DNA of 64,000 nt. It comes from Flavobacterium sp. (lineage in GTDB: Bacteria; Bacteroidota; Bacteroidia; Flavobacteriales; Flavobacteriaceae). The position numbers were made by a program, and so were the translations under genes. The DNA lies in the NCBI RefSeq assembly GCF_039595935.1, contig NZ_JBCNKR010000006.1, positions 1,550,001-1,614,000 on the forward strand. Direction: 5' to 3'. The notes under the pieces were generated by a model. That model had not been told where the DNA came from and searched no databases. It saw only the letters and a program-made list of their open reading frames with translations. Positions within the stretch are counted from its first letter, which is position 1; each line of letters begins with the position of its first letter. Positions 57,452 through 64,000 of the stretch are shown one piece after another.

Positions 57452-58746
57452 TTTTCAGGTTCTTCTTGAGTTATTTTTTTACAAGTGTCTATTTTGGTGC
57501 TGATAATGTGGTTTTTAACAGAAACTAAAATGTTTTTTGGGCTTGATGGAGACAGTGTGGTTTGAAAGTCTAAAAGATTTACATTTTTATCGTTGTTTTC
57601 TGTATCTTCTAATGGTTTAGGATGTTCTTTATCTGTTTTTTTATCTATATAAATGGCCATTTCCAGTTTAGATAAAAAATCGACGTAATATAAATTTTCG
57701 ATATATTCTATAACAACGCTGCGCTGCAGTTCGACCCCAAATATGATTTGCTTTGAAGTATCAAATGCCCAGGGAGATAAAAATTTTATAAGATCTTCAT
57801 TAAGCTGTTTTTTATAAAAATTCTCATCATACTCTGGATAAAACTTTACATCCAGTTTGATAATAACTTTTTCATAATCAGGATTAATTACTTTTGCAGA
57901 TACTAACATTGAGTTTTTAGAATTAATAAAACTCTCTATGCTGTTTAATGCAGCAGTGCTTACTCTTGGCTCATAAATATCGAATACATTTTTGTCTACG
58001 ATATCCGGAATTACAACCACTGTTACTTTTCCCGGAGATAAAAACGAGGTGTCTGTACCCGAAATAAAAGTATGGTTAAGGCATTTTACTCTAAAAACAT
58101 TTGGAAATTCCTGTAAAATAAGATGCTCATAATCCCAAAGAGTTATCGCTCTGTTTTTGTGACGAAGGCGTTCGCTTACACGCAGATAGTAGGAGGGATC
58201 TGACTCTAAGGGTTTTCCATCAAATGAATTAAAAGGCTGTTCAACGCTTTTAATCTGCGGAACTCTGGTAATTAATTTAGAGATGGTTTTAGCAGGCAAT
58301 GTACTGTCTAAATGCGCTAAATTATTGTTGTTGTCAAAAAATTGAGCGGTAACAACCTGTGTTTTCACATCGATAACTTTGCAAACCGCATCATAATGTT
58401 TGTGCATTTTTGCTTTCACCCAAATAGTATTGGCTGGAAAAAGTGTATTGTCATTTGTAGCCTGTTTCGGAATGCTAAATTTTATGATACCTGATTTTAA
58501 AAAGTTATCTATGCCGTTTGCCAAAAGATCTTTGTCAAGATTTTTCCAGTAATTATCGCATAATATGTACCATTCAACTTTTTGTTTTCCTGTAAAAGTG
58601 GCTACGTTAATGTTTTCGCTTCCTTCCAGTATTTGAAATAATAATGAAATTTGTCTGCGATATTTCGGCATCCTGAAGACCAACGTAAAATTCGCCTCCA
58701 TTGCAATAATCCGGAACCAGACAATTGGTAATAGGTGTAGCAGCAT
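57439..58746 (-). pseudogene. Baseplate-J protein, C-terminal part after a frameshift
   Basis: This 435-codon frame continues the 60853 gene after the shift near 58650. The first 36 residues (MLLHLLPIVWF and on) are the wrong-frame reading of the overlap and are not protein-like. From ISLLFQILEGSE onward it is good: KVEWYILCDNYWKN, GIIKFSIPKQATND, ESDPSYYLRVSERLRHKNRA and WDYEHLILQEFPNVFRVKC, all typical of baseplate-J-type wedge proteins. It overlaps the next gene by 13 bp. Whether it is translated is open: this could be a decayed gene, a recoded one, or a sequence error. Confidence 0.75.
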
Positions 58747-60853
58747 CTAAAATTTCTTTATTAATAGCTTGTTGTTTCAAATAAGAATGCTCTTCCTGCT
58801 GACCAAACGGAGCTTCGTGAAACAATTTTATTCGGTTAGACTCGTAGCCAGAAACCGTAAAATCAATACTTTCTTCAGCAGAATAATTCAAACTTATACT
58901 TTCTACAACTGGTGTGTAAGGCTCATTTGGAATAGGAGTGTTTGGGTCAGTCGCCACATTCATTATAGCCAAAGTATATACTTTTGGAAATAGTGAATGT
59001 AAAAAGGATTGATTCAATGTCAATCTTATAGGACCGCTTTTGCCAAGTTCATAACCGCCTTTTACATTGATGTTAGATTCGAATGCTTTATCTTTCTCAT
59101 CATCATCATCGAATAAATTAACCGCTTTATCTTGTTCGTCCCAAACTTCTTTGTTTAAAACAGATAAGGTTGCTTTAAAATAATCGTCTATAACAATTCC
59201 ATCGTCTGGGTTTATTTCACGTGATTCGGTTTTTTCTGCAACAGCTTCTATTGAATCGTTTATTTCTACAGGAGCTTTTATTTCCGAATTGTTTTTTTTA
59301 GCAATTCCATCTTCAGGCTGGTTGGCATTCATTAAGTTGTTAACGGTGTCCTTTTTGAAAATGGCATCAATAAAACCCTGTTTACTTATAGTTTCAAGAA
59401 AACTATTTTTGTAAGCAGCATAATGAGTTACAAATGATAAAGGAGTGTTTTTCCACTTTATGTTAATATAGGCATCTGTCCATTTTTTAGAAAAAATTTC
59501 AGGATAGTTTATGATAAACGAACTGTTTTTTTCAGGTTGAGTTGTAAAAGGGAAAAAGGGTTTTGCAGCATTAAGCAGCCCTGTATCGCTTTCTAATAAT
59601 AAAGATTTTACATCCTTAACCTCAACTTTTGCAGTAATAGCAGTTACTGTATTGATAACTAAAGCTCTAAAAAGAGTATGTCCTTTTTTATTTTGTGTGT
59701 TGATTAAAAATCGAATTACAGGAAGTTCTGTAGAGAAAAACTCGCCCAAAACTTTCTGATCGTAGTTAACAATTGCCGGATCATCTTTAGGTATCTGAAA
59801 AACCAGTTTTAACTGGTTGCCGGTAATGGTTGAAGATACATTTACAGCTTTAAAAGGAAGGCCGCTGCTAAGTTTAAAACCGCCAACCCATCCTTTTTTG
59901 CCACTATATAAAATACTGATATTGTCTAGAAGATCATCAACATTAAATGGATTCTTAAAAGTTAAATTTTGACCAAAAGTAATCGTCACTGCAATGTTTC
60001 TTTCGCCTTCTTTAAGATTAAATAATTCTGAAGCTATTGCAAAACCTAATTTGGCATCGCTCAATTCAGGGTATTTTTTTTCATTGGATGTATATCCAAA
60101 AGGAAACCAATAAGGAGATTCTTCTTTTAAAGGTTCTCCTTTTCCATCCAGAGAATTGGCAATATCACTGTATTTAATTTCGCCTAACTCAATATCATTA
60201 TACACACTTTTTAGATAAGCGATATTGGCTTTGTTGGCAATAAATTCTTCTGTCGTTTTGTATATTAATTTTTTGCCATCGGAATCTTTGCCTGCGTCAA
60301 GTTCTGTGTTTGCAGCGATTTTTTCTTCGGCTATTTTTTTTGCCAGTTCAAAAATGATACTGACTTTATCTGCTTTTGCAGGCAGTTTTTCAATTTGCAG
60401 TATGTCTTTATAAAAAAAGTCTAAATGCTTTTTTGTGATGAGATTAAGTTTGTTTTGAGATAGTTCCAATAATTTCAGGAAACACACAAACAATGTCATG
60501 TGAGGGGTAAGGTCCTGATTTATATTAGCATTAGATAATGTTTTGGTAATACTTTCTTTTAAAGCAGTATATTCTTTATCTGTTCTTTTTGGAATGCCGT
60601 CTGGAAGATTATCTTTTGAAAAACCGAAATAGCTGAAAAATTCCTGCCAGTCGCCATCTGGGGTTTTATCATTATTGGTATCGAAAAAGTTGACTTGCTT
60701 TGCAAAATTATAAGCAAACAACAGCCAGTCTTCAATAGTAAAATCATGAAGTTTTAAGTTACCAGGCTCTAACGCATCGCTAAAACGTTCTTCCTGGTTA
60801 ACTCCATTTCTTTTAAAAATTACATTGTCTATATGACTGCTTTCGGTACTCAT
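58607..60853 (-). pseudogene. Baseplate-J protein, N-terminal part before a frameshift
   Basis: This 748-codon frame opens with ESSHIDNVIFKRNGVNQ and FDTNNDKTPDGDWQEFF, the usual start of Bacteroidota eCIS baseplate-J/Afp11-like proteins. Good protein runs to EFYVGLQDAEISQ near 58655 and then ends in NFIIISNTGRKRKH, an artefact tail. Removing one base near 58650 joins it to the next frame with a continuous QT-ISLLFQ reading, giving 1137 residues over 57439-60853. It starts 11 bp after the gp25-like gene. The intact family forms the core of the baseplate wedge. Confidence 0.78.
58646..58656 (-). other. Frameshift site in the baseplate-J gene
   Basis: The minus strand reads CAGACAAATTTC. One surplus base moves the reading from the 748-codon frame to the 435-codon frame. 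The two frames overlap by 140 bp (58607-58746), and protein-like sequence switches between them here. No strong slippery heptamer is seen. Confidence 0.75.
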
Positions 60854-60864
60854 GGGTAATAGCT

Positions 60865-61275
60865 TTAAATATTAGTGCCTTCTCCTTTGTAAAATGGATA
60901 AACAAGATTGCTTCTTGAGTTTGTGCTTCTTATTTTATAATCGATTATAACCAATAATTCTCCTTCTAAATCATCGCCTTGTGTGATGTCAATTTTTTCA
61001 ACATCAATTCGGGGTTCGTAATATAAAATGGCCGTTTTTATGAGCTCTGAAACATAAGTTTTAAGTGTTCTGTCTAATGTTTCAAAAAGTAATTCGTCCA
61101 TATTACAACCATATCTGGGCAGCATAATGCGTTCGCCGATTTTGGTAGAAAGCAATATTTCCAGACTGCTTTTAATATCTGCCTCATCAGATGTCATTAC
61201 GACTGCTTTATTGTTTTTTTTAAACTCTGGCGGAAAACTCCATCCAGTACCTAAAAAAGCTTCTTTACTTTCCAT
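60865..61275 (-). CDS. gp25-like baseplate wedge protein (Afp9-like)
   Basis: This 136-residue protein starts at ATG 61275 (MESKEAFLGTGWSFPPEF), 2 bp after the PAAR stop. An in-frame upstream extension to 61530 overlaps the PAAR gene and is out-of-frame gibberish, so the short start is chosen. SDEADIKSSLEILLSTKIGE and RIMLPRYGCNMDELLFE are the gp25/gpW-like lysozyme-related wedge motif without the catalytic site. The acidic C-terminus fits the family. It pairs with baseplate-J proteins in the wedge of contractile systems. Confidence 0.9.
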   Translation of the reverse strand: MESKEAFLGTGWSFPPEFKKNNKAVVMTSDEADIKSSLEILLSTKIGERIMLPRYGCNMDELLFETLDRTLKTYVSELIKTAILYYEPRIDVEKIDITQGDDLEGELLVIIDYKIRSTNSRSNLVYPFYKGEGTNI

Positions 61276-61277
61276 AA

Positions 61278-61568
61278 TTAACCTATTAAAACGGTTGGGC
61301 ATCCTATTATGATTGTTCCGCCATGGGCTGTTGAATCTCCCATTCTTGCGGCTGGTTTTCCTCCAATGAGCACTGTGGCTGAGCCAGCTATAATGCTGTC
61401 CGGAGGACCTGTACAAGTGATCATATCTCCCAGACAGGCTGCCGGCTGACCGCCTATCATTACAGTAGGTGCACCCGGCGGTAATATTGGTCCGCCAACA
61501 TGAGGGACAGTTGCTGTTACCATTGGGCAAACATGCATATCGTTAATTCTTGCGGCTGGTGCTCCCAT
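61278..61568 (-). CDS. PAAR-repeat spike tip protein (Afp10-like)
   Basis: This is a 96-residue protein. It is Gly/Pro-rich with the PAAR pattern PAARINDMHVCPMV, AACLGDMITC and KPAARMGDSTAHGG, and His and Cys residues that can bind the tip metal. PAAR proteins cap the VgrG-like spike and can carry cargo domains; this one has no extension. It lies 36 bp after the spike gene and 2 bp before the gp25-like gene. Confidence 0.93.
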   Translation of the reverse strand: MGAPAARINDMHVCPMVTATVPHVGGPILPPGAPTVMIGGQPAACLGDMITCTGPPDSIIAGSATVLIGGKPAARMGDSTAHGGTIIIGCPTVLIG

Positions 61569-61604
61569 AATTATTTATTTGAAATTGCTATTGAAATTGC
61601 ATTG

Positions 61605-63071
61605 TTAATTTATCTGTACAATACTGCCTTTTACAATTGCCACCGCTGCAGATGACATTTCTGCGCCTGCGCTTCCTTCGGCTTTAAATTGGGCGGTTGC
61701 TTTTAGATTTACATTCGTGCCTTCAATTTTTACATCTCCGGTTGCTTTGATTGAAATATCGCCGGCACTTTCCATTTTAATTCCGGCGCTGTCAATTGTA
61801 ATTATGTTTGAATTTTCGTCTTCAACAACTATAGATCCTTTGTCTTCGTCCAGCGTTATTTTTTTTCCTGCCGGAGTTTCAATGGCTATTGATTTTTTTT
61901 CGTCATCAAACAAGACTTTCATTTCGCTTCTTGTAAAAATCCCTTTTTGATGATTATCGTCAGAAGCTTTTAATGGGGCGGGTTTTGCGCTGCTGTGAAG
62001 CATTCCCAATACAATAGCATCATTTGGATCTTCGTTGATGAAGCCAATAATAACTTCGTCTTCAATTTCAGGCCTAAAAAAAGTACCTCTGTTGTCACCA
62101 GCATCTAAGGCAGCCACTCTGCACCAAATTCCCTGTTCTTCGTTATTGATGATTGGGATTTTGACCAAAATTCGGTCTTCGCTGTCCGGATCGTCCTGAA
62201 GCTGCGTTACAATACCAATATGAAGTCCTTTTATGGATGGAATTATTCCTGAAGCCGATGGCGTATTAATATCATACGTTTCAGAAAACCATTCGGGATT
62301 TAATCCAAACTGCACATTTACAGTCCAGTTACCATTCGCTATTTCATGGAAAACTCCAGTAACGTATGCTTTGCCATTAAAGCGATCTCCAACACCTTCA
62401 AGCGTAATAATGGTATTGGGTTTAACAGCGGGAATACCTTGAAATTTTACTCTTCCGCGAACTTTTGACAGCTGCTGAAATAATAGTTTTGCATCGGCCC
62501 AATCTTGCAGTTCAGTATCGGTAACATGACCGCCGTGACGCAATTCTAAATTTTCCAGTTTTACAACATCAGATAAATCTGAAGAAGCTAAATTTCCGTT
62601 TAGACTTACGCTGGGGTCTTTGGCCTCAATTTCTAATAATTCCTGATTGGATGCGTTCCAGCTGTAGGATGAAACTTTGGCAAACTGATTACGGGCATCC
62701 ATTTCGGCATCAAAATCGAGCATGCTTGAGCCAAAAGCAACCGTTTCAACTGGTTCAGAAGCCAAATCTGGTTTTTTAATCGAGATTTTGCCGTTTTCAA
62801 CAAAACATAATTTTCCATTAGCCTGCGCACGGGAAACAATAAAATCCCAATCAGACGTATTGTATTGCACTAACTCTTTGTGGCTATAATTAGTACTTTC
62901 TACATCTTTTTGCAATCCGTAAGTGCCTATAATGTCTTCAAAAGCATCACTGTCTTTTACATCATAAAAGTATTTGCTTTTTCTGCCGATAGTCATTTTT
63001 ACGGCTTCGTCTTTGCATTCTACAATCAACAAAGATGATTTGTCTTTTATTTTTATGGAATGTTTTATCAC
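61605..63071 (-). pseudogene. VgrG-like spike protein, main part after a frameshift
   Basis: This 488-codon frame appears to start at a GTG, but upstream codons in the same frame (EIKAGYHSDEETIYKGIV) are clearly protein and continue the 63116-63349 frame. It has an OB-fold-like domain (IGIVTQLQDDPDSEDRI, GIWCRVAALDAGDNRG, IIGFINEDPNDAIVLGML) and a C-terminal beta-helix needle of short repeats (ITLDEDKGSIVVEDE, MESAGDISIKATGDVKIEG). The intact spike would be 581 residues over 61605-63349. It lies 36 bp before the PAAR tip gene. Confidence 0.82.
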
Positions 63072-63115
63072 TATTCCTTTGTAAATAGTTTCTTCGTCAC
63101 TGTGATAACCTGCTT

Positions 63116-63349
63116 TTATTTCAATTTTTTCCCCGGAATGAGCAAATCTTCATTGCTTAATTTAAAATCTTGAGAAGCAGCATCTCCATCGGTCAAAACA
63201 ATTTGCGCCATAGGTATTCTGTTTACCTCATTATGAACAACAATGCTCATAACCTGGTAAACGCCAGACAGCTCAGTTCCCTCAATGAGCAATTTGTGCG
63301 TTATTAAATCTGCACTTTTACTGGTTTGTATGACGCCGCTATTGTTCAT
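63116..63349 (-). pseudogene. VgrG-like spike protein, N-terminal fragment before a frameshift
   Basis: This 77-codon fragment begins MNNSGVIQTSKSADL and has the first beta-barrel strands of VgrG-like spikes (LSGVYQVMSIVVHNEVNRIP). It ends PGKKLK-stop, where the family would read PGKKIEIKAGY. Adding one A to the A6 run at 63125-63130 restores that reading into the next frame. Its start codon is adjacent to the stop of the LysM gene. Confidence 0.82.
63125..63130 (-). other. A6 homopolymer at the spike frameshift
   Basis: Minus strand CCG GGG AAA AAA TTG AAA TAA stops at once. With seven A residues it reads PGKKIEIKAGYHSDEE and continues to 61605. A -1 slip of the ribosome on AAA AAA would give the same product. 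No downstream hairpin is evident. Confidence 0.8.
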
Positions 63350-64000
63350 CTATTGTTGTTTTTGTATTGGAGGGAAAAAGATTTTTTGACCAATTTTTAA
63401 TTTTCTAAAATTGATAAGCTTGTTGGCTCTTGCTACTTCGAGATAATATTTTGAATCGCCATAGATTTTAAAAGACATTAACGGAAGTGTATCGCCAGCT
63501 TTTACAATTCTGGTATGTGTTAAATCAGGAGATTGATTGTTTTGCTGTTTCGCTCTTAACTCATCCTCAACAACACCTTTAAATTTTCCTTTTGCAATGG
63601 CTCTAATAGGTGTTCCGTCTGGTCTGAAAAGTTTGTACTCAATGGTCATTTCAGTGAGAGATCCTTTAAAAAGCAGACTTCCCCAGGCAATTTTTAAATA
63701 GTTTGGTTTATGTTCGGTACCATTATATTCTAAAATTACTTTTCTAAAATGTTCAATGTCTTCGATAACACCATTTTCTGTACTTTCCTTACCGGCAATA
63801 ACACCAGTTCGGTCAAAAACAAAATCCAGTTCTAATTCCTCCGGAGCAATCGCACTAAATCTTGGTGCGGGACTGCTCGTACCGGCGGCCTGAGTTGTAT
63901 CTTGCTCTATCTTGTAATGAAAGGTATACTTTTCCGGATTCATCAAAGTAACGAACTCTTCAATATCAGAAATGGGATTGTTGAATTGAGGATCGCTGTA
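63350..64000 (-). CDS. LysM-domain eCIS baseplate/tube-associated protein (Afp7-like), 5' end outside window
   Basis: The frame stays open to 64000 with protein-like codons (YSDPQFNNPISDIEEFVTL) before MNPEKYTFHYK, so the first in-window ATG or TTG near 63946 is internal and the gene enters from the right edge; at least 216 residues are visible. A beta-rich N-terminal domain (YTFHYKIEQDTT, LELDFVFDRTGV, YLKIAWGSLLFKGSLTEM) is followed by a C-terminal LysM (HTRIVKAGDTLPLMSFKIYG, YLEVARANKLINF, LKIGQKIFFPP). Afp7-like proteins link the inner tube to the spike. It abuts the spike gene. Confidence 0.9.
   Translation of the reverse strand, partial: YSDPQFNNPISDIEEFVTLMNPEKYTFHYKIEQDTTQAAGTSSPAPRFSAIAPEELELDFVFDRTGVIAGKESTENGVIEDIEHFRKVILEYNGTEHKPNYLKIAWGSLLFKGSLTEMTIEYKLFRPDGTPIRAIAKGKFKGVVEDELRAKQQNNQSPDLTHTRIVKAGDTLPLMSFKIYGDSKYYLEVARANKLINFRKLKIGQKIFFPPIQKQQ

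Noticed and set aside
58664..58746. Treating the 435-codon frame from 57439 to 58746 as an independent gene with its own start.
   Set aside because: Its first residues are wrong-frame noise, and protein-like sequence continues from the upstream frame after a one-base shift.
61276..61530. Extended start for the gp25-like protein (221 codons).
   Set aside because: The extra 85 residues overlap the PAAR gene and are Ser/Arg/Asn-rich frame noise; family members begin near MESKEAFLG.

Overview
The window looks like a chromosomal segment of a Flavobacterium-type member of the Bacteroidota. The DNA is AT-rich, and ribosome binding sites are weak and A-rich. Promoters match the Bacteroidota pattern TTTG-N19-TAnnTTTG, best seen at the initiator tRNA gene. 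Several families present (DUF4494, DUF4269, long-format Rhs proteins) are typical of that group. No sequence search was run, so all family names come from recognising motifs and architecture.

Region 1 (1-29952, all minus strand) is one seven-gene cluster read right to left. It encodes an OmpH/Skp-like membrane-anchored protein, a small lipoprotein, a 1870-residue Rhs-type N-terminal partner, a 3056-residue secreted protein made of about 30 Ig-like repeats of 86 residues, a von Willebrand A protein with a YD-type tail, a small secreted protein, and a giant Rhs protein. The Rhs protein is at least 3726 residues, carries thrombospondin type 3 repeats beside its Rhs core, and runs off the left edge. 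It reads like one Rhs surface or toxin machine split over several polypeptides. The repeat gene shows a two-unit 516-bp higher-order repeat and a 13-unit segmental duplication with a visible hybrid junction.

Region 2 (30300-39164) is mostly housekeeping and metabolism. It holds initiator tRNA-Met with its own promoter and terminator, a DUF4269 protein, a family 39 glycosyltransferase, DUF4494, an acidic small protein, two flavoprotein amine oxidases in tandem, a homocysteine S-methyltransferase, a cluster of REP-like palindromes, and a lipoprotein.

Region 3 (39168-64000, all minus strand) is the downstream part of an extracellular contractile injection system (eCIS, Afp/PVC-like) operon entering from the right edge. 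In transcription order it has a LysM baseplate or tube-associated protein (cut by the edge), the VgrG-like spike, the PAAR tip, a gp25-like wedge, a baseplate-J protein, a second large baseplate protein, a 1154-residue PKD-containing protein, a tape-measure protein, a nucleotidyltransferase-like protein, two paralogous glycosyltransferase-like proteins, two eCIS-core (DUF4157) proteins, a SUKH/SMI1-like protein, and an AAA+ ATPase. Sheath and tube genes are not in the window and should lie to the right.

The strongest leads are: (a) the 1442-residue eCIS-core protein ends in a nuclease-like motif and is followed 10 bp later by a SUKH-type immunity-like gene, suggesting a toxin-immunity pair inside an eCIS operon; (b) a nucleotidyltransferase-like gene and two glycosyltransferase-like genes sit inside the same operon; (c) the spike and baseplate-J genes each carry a single-base frameshift, so the system is either decaying, using recoding, or contains sequence errors; (d) the multi-part Rhs cluster with its evolving repeat protein.
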